This document shows, in pieces, positions 34,720 to 47,416 of a stretch of DNA of 64,000 nucleotides. Positions within the stretch are counted from its first letter, which is position 1. Every line of letters starts with the position of its first letter. Under the pieces are notes generated by a model that saw only the letters and a program-made list of their open reading frames with translations, was not told where the DNA came from and searched no databases. Position numbers and translations under genes: made by a program. The DNA is from Alopecurus myosuroides. Lineage: Eukaryota; Streptophyta; Magnoliopsida; Poales; Poaceae. The DNA lies in contig CM054062.1 of the NCBI GenBank assembly GCA_028641055.1, positions 272,447,092 to 272,511,091 of the forward strand. The letters run 5' to 3'.

Positions 34720-36099
34720 TGAAGTACGAGTTCTCGTTCAGAAAAACGGGGTTTGCCATGTTGATCTGTTTGGCGTCGTTCGAATACTCCAAAGCACGAA
34801 AGGTAATTCCTCTACCCATGCTCCGGCTGCTCTATGAAGAGGAGATTCGAGTCTTGGGCGTATTCCCTGCAGGATTGAGCTATTCATTTTTTCAACCTGC
34901 CCATTGGATTGTGGGTGTGCCACAGATGCTAGATCTAGGCGTATTCCCGTTTGTCGGCAATATTTTGCCAACTCTCCAATTGAGAAATTGGTCCCGTTGT
35001 CCGTTGTCCGTTGTCGGTAATTAAGCTGTGTGGAACGCCGTATCTCATGACTACGTCAATGATGAAATTCCTGGCAGTTACACCGTCAAGCTTTTTTATG
35101 GGTTTCGCCTCCACCCACTTGGTATACTTATCTACTGCAATAAGTAGATGTGTGAGTCCACCTCTTGCAGTTTTGAATGGTCCCATCATATCTAGCCCCC
35201 AGACCGCAAATGGCCATGTAATAGGTTTAGTTTTGAGTGCTTGGGCTGGCATATTCGTCTGCTTGGCGAATACTGACATCCGGCGCATGTGTTTACTATG
35301 TGTTCGGCATCTGTCTTGGTTGTTAGCCATAAAAACCCTGCACGGAATGCTTTTTTAACTATGCTTTTTGATTGAGCATGATGTCCTCAATCTCCTGCAT
35401 GGATTTCTTGCAGTATTTCTCGGTCTTCTTCTGGCGAAATACATCGCTAAAAGATTCCAATAGTGTTGCGTTTATACAGGAAACCATGAATTACCGTGTA
35501 TCCTTTGCATCGACGTTTTATTTGTCTTTGCAAGACCTCATCTGCTCCATCCGGGAACTTCTAATCCACTAAGAAGTTTAAATATGGAATTGTCCAATCC
35601 GGGTTAACGAGCAGGACTTCAATTGACTAGGAAACGAGAGGATAATCAACATCTCCACCTTTTATCGATGGTTCATGCAGATGTTGGACAAACAAACCTA
35701 GTGGTAGCGTTTTCACTCTTTCTGAGCCCATGCGGGCTAATGCATTCGCGTTTCAGTTTTCTTCCCTTTTGACATGAAGTACTTCAAATCCCAGGAAACA
35801 AATGGCGAACTCGTCCACCGTTCTCCGATATTCGGCCATGATGGGGCTTTTGGCGTCCCATGTTTGGTTGAGCTGATGATGTACCAAATCTTAGTCACCA
35901 TAGCATAATATGCGTTTGACACCTATTTCTTTTGCAATGTGCAAGCCATGAAGCAATGCTTCGTATTCTGCCACATTATTGCTGGCGTTGAAGTGTATTT
36001 GTAATACATATTCCATTGTATCTCCCTTTGGGGATTTTAGCACTACACCAGCTCCAGCGCCTTCCTTCATCTTGGATCCGTCAAAGTGCATGACCCATG
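34720..36099 (-). pseudogene. Tat-lineage RNase H and integrase, decayed
   Basis: From 36099 on minus the RNase H begins with WVMHFDGSKMKEGAGAGVVL and NNVAEYEALLHGL, the Tat-type extra RNase H. Then come a linker with stops, an integrase zinc region (HIVNTCAGCQ-like in a shifted frame), WGLDMMGPF (first Asp), SLITDNG (second Asp) and PQSNGQVEKMN (Glu). There are many stops and several frameshifts, so no activity is possible. The RT that should precede it is absent. Confidence 0.85.
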
Positions 36100-38655
36100 G
36101 TAGGGCCCACCTCTTGGCAAGATTCCGTCAGTTCCGGGAGTTTTGGGCTCTAAGTAGTCCTGGAACCCGCCAGAGAGAATCCGACGCCGGTGAAGCCCTA
36201 ACACAGAGAGAAAGGTAATCTTAGGCATCCAAGACCACGACACACTGTAACACACATGGTATGGAATACCATGAGATTTGGTGGCATTCAGACGAGACGG
36301 AGGCCTCTCCGGAGAAACCATGCATATCCCCGCTAGGAAAAAAGATGGAACTACCGTTCTGGCCCCTCTACGTTAGGCGGAAGGGGGTAGCAAAGTGGAA
36401 CCAACTGCTTGGTTGTATTAGGTTAGGCCCAAGGAACACCCAAAAAATGTTAGGGCCCACCTCTTGGCAAGATTCCCCCAGTTCCGTCAGATCCGGGAGT
36501 TTCAGGCTATAAGTAATCCTAGAACCCGCCAGAGAGAAACTGACGCCGGTGAAGCCCTAACACAGAGAGAGCGAGTGAATCTTGGGAATACAAGACCCAT
36601 GCCGCACTCTAACACAGATGTTATGCCATACCATGGTATTTGGTGGCATTCAAACGATCCGGAGCCCCCTCTCCAGAGAAACCATAGCCCCGCTGAGAAA
36701 AGACGGAACTGTCGTTTTGGCCTCTCTACGTGAGCCGGAAAGGGGTAGGAAAGTGGAACCAATTACTTGGTTGTGTTAGGTTATGCCCAAGTAACACCCA
36801 ATAAAATGGTAGGTCCCACCTCTTTGCAAGATTCCCCCCGTTCCGTGAGATCCGGGAGTTTCGGGCTCTAAGTAGAACCCGCGAAATAGAATCTGACGCC
36901 GGTGAAGCCATAACACAGGGAGTAAGTGAATATTGGGAATCCAATACCCATGCCACACTCTAACACACAAGGTATGGCATACCGTGTGATTTGGTGGCAT
37001 GCAGACAGTCCGGAGGCCCCTCTCCAGAGAAACCATAGCCCCGCTGGGAAAAAGACGGAACTGCCGTTCTGGCCCGTCTACGTGAGCCGGAACGGGGTAA
37101 CAAAGCGGAACCAATTTCTTGGTTGTGTTAGGTGAGGCCCAAGTAACACCCAAGACAATGGTAGGTCCCAACTCAAGGCAAGATTCCCCCCCCCCCATTC
37201 TGTGAGATCTGGAAGTTTCAGGCTCTGGGTAGTCCTAGAACCCGTGAAAGACAATGGTAGGACCCACCTCTTGGCAAGATTCCCCCTGTTCCGTCAGATC
37301 CGGGGGTTTTGGGCTCTTAATAGTTTAATAACCCGCTAGAGAGAATCCGACGGCGACGAAGGCCTAACACAAAAAGAGAGGGAATCTTGGGAATCCAAGA
37401 CCCATGAAATACTATAACACACATGGTATGGCATACCATGGGATTTGGTGGTATTCATACGATCCAGACTCCAGAGCCCCTCTCCGGAGAAACCTTTGTC
37501 CCGCTGGGAAAACAGACGGAACTGTCATTCTTGCCCCTCTACGTGAGCCGGGAGGGGGTAGAAAAGTGGAACCAACTGCTTGGTTGTGTTATTTTAGGCC
37601 CAATGAACACCCAAGACAATGGTAGGGCCCACCTCTTGGCAGGATTCCCCCTGTTTCGTCACATCCGGAAGTTTCGGGCTCTAAGTAGTCTTAGAACCCG
37701 CCAGAGAGAATCTGACGCGCCGCTGAAGCCATAACAGAGAGAGAGAGGGAATTATGGGAATCCAAGACCCATGACACACTATACACACACATGGTATGGC
37801 ATACCATGGTGTATTTGGTGGCATTCAGATGATCTGGAGGCCCCTCTCCAGAGAAACCATAGCCCCGCTGGGAAAAAGACGGAAGTGTCGTTTTGGCCCC
37901 TCTATGTGAGCCGGAAAGGGGTAGCAAAGTGGAACCGATTACTTGGTTGTGTTAGGTTATGCCCAAGTAACACCCAATAAAATGGTAGGTCCCACCTCTT
38001 GGCAAGATTCCCCCCGTTCCATGAGATCTGGGAGTGTCGGGCTCTAAGTAGAACCCGCGAAAGAGAATCTGACGCCGGTGAAGCCATAACACACGGAGTA
38101 AGGGAATCTTGGGAATCCAATACCCATGCCACACTCTAACACACAAGGTATGGCATACCGTGGGATTTGGTGGCATTCAGACGGTCCGGAGGCCCCTCTC
38201 CAGAGAAACCATAGCCCCGCTGGGAAAAAGACGGAACTGCAGTTTTGGCCCGTCTACATGAGCTGGAATGGGGTAACAAAGCGGAACCAATTGCTTGGTT
38301 GTGTTATGTGAGGCCCAAGTAACACCCAACACAATGGTAGGACCCACCTCTTGGAAAGATCCGCCCCCATTCTGTGAGATCTGGGAGTTTCGGGCTCTGA
38401 GCAGTCCTGGAACCCGCGAAAGAGAATGCGGCGCCGGTGAAGCCATAACACAAAGAGTGAGGGAATCTTGGGAATCCAAGACCCATGACACAATCTAACA
38501 CACATGGTTTGTCATACCCTATGATTGGGAATTCATACGCTCCGGAGCCCCTCGCCGAAGAAACCCTAGGTGTGCGGCAGAAAAAGAAGAAACTGCCGGC
38601 CTGGCCCCTCTACGTGAGCCGGAAAGGGGTAGCAAAGTGGAACTAATTGATTGGT
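36100..38655. repeat. ~355-bp tandem repeat array, left part
   Basis: The anchor GGGCCCACCTCTTGG (or GGTCCC/GGACCC variants) recurs at 36103, 36453, 36812, 37164, 37260, 37625, 37988 and 38340. Spacings are 350-365 bp, except a 96-bp unit at 37164 that has lost about 257 bp. Each full unit contains TCCGGGAGTTTCGGGCTCTAA, AACCCGC.AGAGAGAATC, a 19-bp palindrome CATGGTATGGCATACCATG (or near variants), CGGAG.CCCCTCTCC, GACGGAACTGTCGTT and TTGGTTGTGTTAGGTTAGGC. I do not recognise it as a named satellite. ORFs in it are chance. Confidence 0.9.
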
Positions 38656-41600
38656 TGTGACGCCCCGAGATCGGGCACTATGCAGATTTCAGCATTTCCG
38701 CCAAAATCCACATAATAACCGATTCCAGGTTGCCACTTGTGATAACATTACAACAGTTCACGAATAATCCACAACAACAACAGAAAAGATATATACAAAA
38801 TGACTCAAACGAGACAAGGATACAACTGATACAATACAAAGATCCAAATAACAGCGGAAGAAATAACATAGCGTCCGACTACGGACAAAATACAAATTGG
38901 ACTAAGAGTCCTGAAGATAACCGAGAGCGTCCAATCCCTGCCCAGGCCAAGCCGGAGGGATTCCGAAGCTAACGTCGTCAGACTTCAAACCTGTTGACTG
39001 CAATGTTGAATATGCAGCCACGAAAAAGATTCGTGGGTCAGTACGGTTAAGTACTGGCAAGTGGATAAACCATACTCACAAGATACCAGCGTATCCAATC
39101 ATCACAAGATACAAATACTCTCGGTACAACGGAAAGGAAGGGGTTATTACAAATAAGCGGCAGCGGGCTGCACTAACTAACTACAGACACTCGCTACAAC
39201 ATCCGGCTAAAAGAGGGGGATAAGATAGCGTATCGTAACCAACTACAACTAACATCAAACAAACCCATCCTGGATCTCGCTCCTTATCCAAAGAAGCAAT
39301 CCGAGGATAACTCACACAGTTGGATTAATGATGGATCAAGTTATTGTGTCAATAAGACTATTACTAGTCAAATTATCATTAGTTAGGTGTAAGTTATTCT
39401 GAGTACTTGTTAGCCAGTACTTTCACCAAGTCATCCATAACCGCGGAAAACACGGCTTCTCGAGAAGATTTATCCCTGCAGGGGTGCACCAATTTGGCCG
39501 TACACGTAAGAATATCCCGCCAGACGGGGATCAAACCCACCAAGCGAGGCACTCTACACAACTCAACTCTTCTTCGCATCAAGCCCAAAGAACCACGTGT
39601 TGTGCGTGCGCGGCTAATCGAGCCCCCACGAAGAAAAGGGGGACCCTCATAGCACTCTAAGACCACGCCTCCCTAAATGCCGACTACAAAAGTTCCACCC
39701 TGGCCTCGGGTTCGTACCTGCATATGAGTGCATCAAATGGAAAGCCCGAACTAAGTGTGGCGATTTGGACGAGATGCGAATCGAATCAAATTGAGGGGGG
39801 CGCCCATACACGCTTCCCACATGCGGTTAGTGCGCTCATCATGGATCAGTAGACAAGACCCTTTTCCTAATTAGGGTCGACACTAGCAGGCCTCAAAACC
39901 ATGCCGGGCCTCCTGCCGGTGCCTTATCATCAATTTATTATTACCCAAAACATTAACATGTTGTTGATTGAATTGAAACCCAACTATCAAAATTAAACAG
40001 GTGATAAGACGGACAACAAGACTTGAGCGCAAACAACACTAAGCATGCAACTACGACACGAGGGCCAACAGGGTAAACAAACAACAGTTAATAGGAAGTG
40101 GAAGGAAGGCTATATCATGGCTGCAAGGTAACATATGATAGGATCGAGACACAAGCATCGAATCATAAGGCTAGCATAAGAACAACGGAAAGAATCGGTA
40201 ACAAGTGATGAAAGGCAGCCATTTGGCAGCAAGTGAGTATACTTGCCTGAGATCCAGCAAGTAGAGGTACCACCGCAGAACTTGTCGTTGCTCACATCAT
40301 CTCAACATCCTATCCGGGAGGAAGCAACGAACCTCGAACAAACACCGGATGCAACAATTACTTCTACGGCAAAAGATCCAGCATGATCCTATTTTATATG
40401 CATGGCATGGCAAGATGCAACAGGGGAAAACAACTTAAGCAATTTAATCGGATCCGGAGTCCGGACAAATAATTATTGGTTCAAGTTATTTAGCTAACCA
40501 TCAATATTAAATGTTGATTAACAGGTTTAAACAAGGTAGAGGTGATCTATCCAATATTAAATGGAATAGGGCATGATTTGAATTTAATACCCCAACACAT
40601 TCCATATTTATTTAATAGGTGAACATGCATAACACTACTACAAAGGAAAAATGCAAGGTGCAAACATGAACATGGATGGCATATTAATATTCCTTGCGTT
40701 TTTCTGGTTGGAAAACATATTTGATATGTGGAATTTGGTTTTGAATTGAGCAAGTTATTAAATTGACAATTTTAAATGCATTAATTTAGAAATAGTTGTT
40801 TTCAGCAATTTAAATTGTTCCAAACAGAAAACAAAGTTTATATTTGCAAAGTTTAAAGAATTTTGATTCGAAAACATATTTTATTTTTCAAATTTGGAGT
40901 TAAAATGAATTAGTTATGATTTTATGCAATTAAATCAATTTAAATTGAGCCGGAAGCCCAACATTTAATTTAGGAGGTTCACGTTATTTATTTACCCATC
41001 AAGATTAAATGTTGTTTAACATGGCGAGATAATATAAAGATGAGCTACACAATTTAAATGGAACCGGGACAATATTGAATTATCCCAACTCATTCCATAT
41101 TCAATTATTAGGTGACACTACTATTACCCGCCCCCAAAAAATGCAATGCAACAAGATGATATGATATTTATAAAATAGATGGCATGTTATAGAAAATAGG
41201 GCACATGGATTATAAGGGTAGGGTTTGGGTTCGCACGTTGGAAAGTGGGTCTTCGGAGGTAACGCCGGAAACTTCGGAACGTGGAGGAAGTAGACGACGT
41301 CGGGGACGTAGGGGAAGTAGTCGTTCTCAAACCACACGATCATCGTCGTTGAAGTAGTCGTTCAACGTCCGGAGTCGATGTAGTCGTAGTAGTCGTGGGC
41401 GAGCCGCTACCGCATCGTCTTCGGGGTCGGAGGTGATCGTGCCGCATCTCCGGTCGATGAGAAATCATGGACGCGCACGAAGGCGGCCAACGCAAAGCGG
41501 ACATGGTAGGATCTTGTCGATGGTTGTCGTTCTCGGGTCGAGGATCTTGACTTTTGTTCATGGTCCATGTACTTGTCGATGAAGGCCTTAGGGTTCCAAG

Positions 41601-42799
41601 GTTCACGGCCAAGGTACTTGTCGATGGAGAACTTGTCGACGAGGTACGGGGACGTAGGCGTTGTAGTGGAAGGAGTCGTACACGTCCGTAGTCGAAGTAG
41701 TCGTGGACGCGGAAGTAGTCATTTGGGGTCGGAGGAGATCTTGGCGGTTCCCCGGTCGTCGAGGTTCACGACAACGGTCTCACAAACACGCGCGAAGGCG
41801 GCACACAAAGCAGGGGCACTACTACTCCACGACGTCGAACCGTTGCGGCATTTCATCGAACAGGCTGACGGCATCCTCGTGCATCCCTTCTTTGTCACAG
41901 GCACGCATTCAGGACGTCGGACATCCACGCGTGGAGGAAGGAGCCGGCGGCGCTGCAGGGACGGGGCGGCTCGGCCGGAGGCAGCGGACGGAGCAGGTGG
42001 TCGGCACGGGGAAGATCGGGCGCGGCGGAGCCCTGCCCCTGCCGGCGCCGCGGACGGAGAGGAGGTGAGGGGCGCGGCCAGGGGTTCGTGGTGGCGGGGC
42101 TTGAGGTGGAGAGGCCGGCGCGGGAGAGGGAGGCCAGGAGGTGGCTGAGGAGGGACGGCGGCCATCCTCGCAGGGAGGCAGCAGCAGCGCCGGCGTAGGG
42201 CTCGTCGGCGAGCTTCCGAGGACGACGGCCGGAGGGAAAGGAGCTCGGGCGCGAGGAGGGTAGGCAGGAGGGAGGCGCCGGTGCGGGGAAGGGAGCAGCA
42301 GCGGCGCCGGCGGCCGTCGGCGAGGTGAGAGGGAGGCGGCCGGACGGGACAGAGAGGGAGGGGTAGCGAGCGGGGGATCGAGCGATGCTCTCCCCCGTGT
42401 GCGTGCGTGAGTGCGGTTGGTGGGAGAGGGGCCTGGAGGACCCGATCGCGAAAGAGAAAGGAGGCGGGGGGGTGGCTGCAAAACTGCAAGGGGAAACCGG
42501 TTGGTTGGATTAGGGTTTCGGCTAGGATGGTGCGGTTGGGCCTTTTGGGCCTCGCTTGCTGGGTTGGGCTGCTTCTCTCCCACTTAAAACACATCTTTTT
42601 TTTCCATAAATTGCTTAGGCACTATTAAAAATAGTTTTATGCACCAAACAAATTCTAGAAAGTTTTAGAAAATAGGACTTGATGAATTTTAATTGGGTTG
42701 CAAGTTTCAAATGAATGATGATGCATTATGCCATGCTATGCAAAGAAATAAAAAAAACAAGCAACAATAATATTAGGGGGAAAAGCCCCGGGCGTTACA
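38656..42799 (-). repeat. 3' LTR of the LARD-type element
   Basis: 4,144 bp. A region shared with the chromovirus LTR (39030-40260) is followed by AT-rich DNA (40370-41180), a GC-rich block (41220-42560) and a short AT-rich end. The long ORFs in the GC-rich block (both strands, Pro/Arg/Ser-rich) are compositional and not called. Confidence 0.9.
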
Positions 42800-43273
42800 G
42801 ACGACACCACTAACAAGGGATTGCGCCCTCGCAATCCACCTACTAACCCGGGAGGGGAAAGAAGTTCGACTATCGATCCTTCATGCTTCCAGTTGATCTC
42901 CTCGACACCACTAACAAGAGATTCTTGCTCGGAGTGACGACGATGTTCTTCCACCAGGAATCTTCCGATGATCGAACCTATTAGGTTAAAAGCTCAGAAA
43001 ACGTCCACCCACGTAGGATCCTAACAATTTGAAAATAGACAAGAGGGGAGAATCCAAAACAAATAAGATGGGAGGGGAAATAGAATAGAGGTAAGGAGAA
43101 AACGAGAATCCTATTGAGATGTTTTCCAAAATAGTTTAGCAGAAATAGTTTTTGGCACTCTAGAAGCAACGACCGTTAGCGAGGTTATCCTACAGGCTTT
43201 GCGGACCCGTTGCTTCGATAACCATTCGTATCGAAACAATATCGGGAATCGGAAACCATGCTCTGATACCATT
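42800..43273 (-). other. Minimal internal domain of the LARD-type element
   Basis: 474 bp without an ORF of note. A 16-bp direct repeat CGACACCACTAACAAG occurs at 42802 and 42903, and a hairpin GGATTGCG-CCCT-CGCAATCC at 42818-42837. The sequence next to the 3' LTR is not purine-rich on minus, so a normal polypurine tract is not visible. Confidence 0.8.
43260..43271 (-). other. Primer binding site of the LARD-type element
   Basis: On minus TGGTATCAGAGC, two bases from the 5' LTR. It is the same initiator-Met type and spacing as in the chromovirus at 12199-12211. Confidence 0.9.
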
Positions 43274-46200
43274 TGTGACGCCCCGAGATCGGGCACTATG
43301 CAGATTTCAGCATTTCCGCCAAAATCCACATAATAACCGATTCCAGGTTGCCACTTGTGATAACATTACAACAGTTCACGAATAATCCACAACAACAACA
43401 GAAAAGATATATACAAGATGACTCAAACGAGTCAAGGATACAACTGATACAATACAAAGATCCAAATAACAGCGGAAGAAATAACATAGCGTCCGACTAC
43501 GGACAAAATACAAATTGGACTAAGAGTCCTGAAGATAACCGAGAGCGTCCAATCCCTGCCCAGGCCAAGCCGGAGGGATTCCGAAGCTAACGTCGTCAGA
43601 CTTCAAACCTGTTGACTGCAATGTTGAATATGCAGCCACGAAAAAGATTCGTGGGTCAGTACGGTTAAGTACTGGCAAGTGGATAAACCATACTCACAAG
43701 ATACTACCGTATCCAATCATCACAAGATACAAATACTCTGGGTACAACGGAAAGGAAGGGGTTATTACAAATAAGCGGCAGCGGGCTGCACTAACTAACT
43801 ACACAGACTCGCTACAACATCCGGCTAAAAGAGGGGGATAAGATAGCGTATCGTAACCAACTACAACTAACATCAAACAAACCCATCCTGGATCTCGCTC
43901 CTTATCCAAAGAAGCAATCCGAGGATAACTCACACAGTTGGATTAATGATGGATCAAGTTATTGTGTCAATAAGACTATTACTAGTCAAATTATCATTAG
44001 TTAGGTATAAGTTATTTTGAGTACTTGTTAGCCAGTACTTTCACCAAGTCATCCATAACCGCGGAAAACACGGCTTCCCGAGAAGATTTATCCCTGCAGG
44101 GGTGCACCAATTTGGTCGTACACATAAGAATATCCCGCCAGACGGGGATCAAACCCACCAAGCGAGGCACTCTACACAACTCAACTCTTCTTCGCATCAA
44201 GCCCAAAGAACCACGTGTTGTGCGTGCGCGGCTAATCGAGCCCCCACGAAGAAAAGGGGGACCCTCATAGCACTCTAAGACCACGCCGCCCTAAATGCCG
44301 ACTACAAAAGTTCCACCCTGGCCTCGGGTTCGTACCTGCATATGAGTGCATCAAATGGAAAGCCCGAACTAAGTGTGGCGATTTGGACGAGATGCGAATC
44401 GAATCAAATTGAGGGGGGCACCCATACACGCTTCCCACATGCGGTTAGTGCGCTCATCATGGATCAGTAGACAAGACCCTTTTCCTAATTAGGGTCGACA
44501 CTAGCAGGCCTCAAAACCACGCCGGGCCTCCTGCCGGTGCCTTATCATCAATTTATTATTACCCAAAACATTAACATGTTGTTGATTGAATTGAAACCCA
44601 ACTATCAAAATTAAACAGGTGATAAGACGGACAACAAGACTTGAGCGCAAACAACACTAAGCATGCAACTACGACACGAGGGCCAACAGGGTAAACAAAC
44701 AACAGTTAATAGGAAGTGGAAGGAAGGCTATATCATGGCTGCAAGGTAACATATGATAGGATCGAGACACAAGCATCGAATCATAAGGCTAGCATAAGAA
44801 CAACGGAAAGAATCGGTAACAAGTGATGAAAGGCAGCCATTTGGCAGCAAGTGAGTATACTTGCCTGAGATCCAGCAAGTAGAGGTACCACCGCAGAACT
44901 TGTCGTTGCTCACATCATCTCAACATCCTATCCGGGAGGAAGCAACGAACCTCGAACAAACACCGGATGCAACAATTACTTCTACGACAAAAGATCCAGC
45001 ATGATCCTATTTTATATGCATGGCATGGCAATATGCAACAGGGGAAAACAACTTAAGCAATTTGATCGGAACCGGAGTTCGGACAAATAATTATTGGTTC
45101 AAGTTGTTTAGCTAACCATCAATATTAAATGTTGATTAACAGGTTTAAACAAGGTAGAGGTGATCTATCCAATATTAAATGGAATAGGGCATGATTTGAA
45201 TTTAATACCCCAACACATTCCATATTTATTTAATAGGTGAACATGCATAACACTACTACAAAGGAAAAATGCAAGGTGCAAACATGAACATGGATGGCAT
45301 ATTAATATTCCTTGCGTTTTTCTGGTTGGAAAACATATTTGATATGTGGAATTTGGTTTTGAATTGAGCAAGTTATTAAATTGACAATTTTAAATGCATT
45401 AATTTAGAAATAGTTGTTTTCAGCAATTTAAATTGTTCCAAACAGAAAACAAAGTTTATATTTGCAAAGTTTAGAGAATTTTGATTCGAAAACATATTTT
45501 ATTTTTCAAATTTGGAGTTAAAATAAATTAGTTATGATTTTATGCAATTAAATCAATTTAAATTGAGCCGGAAGCCCAACATTTAATTTAGGAGGTTCAC
45601 GTTATTTATTTACCCATCAAGATTAAATGTTGTTTAACATGGCGAGATAATATAAAGATGAGCTACACAATTTAAATGGAACCGGGACAATATTGAATTA
45701 TCCCAACTCATTCCATATTCAATTATTAGGTGACACTACTATTACCCGCCCCAAAAAAATGCAATGCAACAAGATGATATGATATTTATAAAATAGATGG
45801 CATGTTATAGAAAATAGGGCACATGGATTATAAGGGTAGGGTTTGGGTTCGCACGTTGGAAAGTGGGTCTTCGGAGGTAACGCCGGAAACTTCGGAACGT
45901 GGAGGAAGTAGACGACGTCGGGGACGTAGGGGAAGTAGTCGTTCTCAAACCACACGATCATCGTCGTTGAAGTAGTCGTTCAACGTCCGGAGTCGATGTA
46001 GTCGTAGTAGTCATGGGCGAGCCGCTACCGCATCGTCTTCGGGGTCGGAGGTGATCGTGCCGCATCTCCGGTCGATGAGAAATCATGGACGCGCACGAAG
46101 GCGGCCAACGCAAAGCGGACATGGTAGGATCTTGTCGATGGTTGTCGTTCTCGGGTCGAGGATCTTGACTTTTGTTCATGGTCCATGTACTTGGGGATGA

Positions 46201-47416
46201 AGGCCTTAGGGTTCCAAGGTTCACGGCCGAGGTACTTGTCGATGGAGAACTTGTCGACGAGGTACGGGGACGTAGGCGTTGTAGTGGAAGGAGTCGTACA
46301 CGTCCGTAGTCGAAGTAGTCGTGGACGCGGAAGTAGTCATTTGGGGTCGGAGGAGATCTTGGCGGTTCCCCAGTCGTCGAGGTTCACGACAACGGTCTCA
46401 CAAACACGCGCGAAGGCGGCACACAAAGCAGGGGCACTACTACTCCACGACGTCGAACCGTTGCGGCATTTCATCGAACAGGCTGACGGCATCCTCGTGC
46501 ATCCCTTCTTTGTCACAGGCACGCATTCAGGACGTCGGACATCCACGCGTGGAGGAAGGAGCCGGCGGCGCTGCAGGGATGGGGCGGCTCGGCCGGAGGC
46601 AGCGGACGGAGCAGGTGGTCGGCACGGGGAAGATCGGGCGCGGCGGAGCCCTGCCCCTGCCGGCGCCGCGGACGGAGAGGAGGTAAGGGGCGCGGCCAGG
46701 GGTTCGTGGTGGCGGGGCTTGAGGTGGAGAGGCCGGCGCGGGAGAGGGAGGCCAGGAGGTGGCTGAGGAGGGACGGCGGCCATCCTCGCAGGGAGGCAGC
46801 AGCGGCGCCGGCGTAGGGCTCGTCGGCGAGCTGCTGAGGACGACGGTCGGAGGGAAAGGAGCTCGGGCGCGAGGAGGGTAGGCAGGAGGGAGGCGCCGGT
46901 GCGGGGAAGGGAGCAGCAGCGGCGCCAGCGGCCGTCGGCGAGGTGAGAGGGAGGCGGCCGGACGGGACAGAGAGGGAGGGGTAGCGAGCGGGGGATCGAG
47001 CGATGCTCTCCCCCGTGTGCGTGCGTGAGTGCGGTTGGTGGGAGAGGGGCCTGGAGGAGCCGATCGCGAAAGAGAAAGGTGGCGGGGGGGTGGCTGCAAA
47101 ACTACAAGGGGAAACCGGTTGGTTGGATTAGGGTTTCGGCTAGGATGGTGCGGTTGGGCCTTTTGGGCCTCGCTTGCTGGGTTGGGCTGCTTCTCTCCCA
47201 CTTAAAACACATCTTTTTTTCCAGAAATTGCTTAGGCACTATTAAAAATAGTTTTATGCACCAAACAAATTCTAGAAAGTTTTAGAAAATAGGACTTGAT
47301 GAATTTTAATTGGGTTGCAAGTTTTAAATGAATGATGATGCATTATGCCATGCTATGCAAAGAAATAAAAAAAACAAGCAACAATAATATTAGGGGGAAA
47401 AGCCCCGGGCGTTACA
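43274..47416 (-). repeat. 5' LTR of the LARD-type element
   Basis: 4,143 bp, collinear with 38656-42799 with a small number of scattered single-base differences seen by eye, which indicates a recent insertion. Confidence 0.9.

Larger units (their letters stand above)
30600..36099 (-). mobile_element. Tat-lineage gypsy element, 3' half, with an antisense ORF
   Basis: On minus from the right it shows RNase H of the Tat type (from 36099), linker and integrase (to about 34720), then an antisense six-exon ORF on plus (31655-34694), then LTR-like DNA (about 30600-31580). This order, pol then an antisense ORF before the 3' LTR, is known for Tat-lineage plant elements. Gag, protease and RT are missing because 36100 abuts a tandem repeat array. 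The LTR ends are not sharply set. Confidence 0.7.
38656..47416 (-). mobile_element. Non-autonomous large LTR element (LARD-type): 4.14-kb LTRs, 474-bp interior
   Basis: The 8,761-bp element has near-identical LTRs at 38656-42799 and 43274-47416 (TGTGACGCCC...GGCGTTACA) and the target duplication TTGGT (38651-38655 and 47417-47421). The PBS position shows it lies on minus. The interior (42800-43273) has no coding capacity. The LTR part at about 39030-40260 resembles the chromovirus LTR part at about 2400-3600, and both LTR types end GTTACA, so a chromovirus of that lineage probably supplied its proteins. It resembles large retrotransposon derivatives of Triticeae such as Sukkula in LTR size, but the name is not verified and the interior is far shorter than I expect for that family. 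Confidence 0.88.

Noticed and set aside
36261..38505. Many 60-140 codon ORFs in the tandem array
   Set aside because: They recur with the repeat period in all frames with shifting lengths and no codon structure.
41567..42594. Long ORFs on both strands in the GC-rich part of the LARD LTR (193, 224 and 291 codons; again at 46185-47201)
   Set aside because: They overlap on both strands, are Pro/Arg/Ser-rich and low in complexity, and sit in an LTR. The 291-codon frame is broken in the other LTR. They reflect base composition.
42818..42837. Hairpin GGATTGCG/CGCAATCC as a regulatory RNA
   Set aside because: It is only 8 bp of stem in a noncoding retroelement interior; chance is likely.
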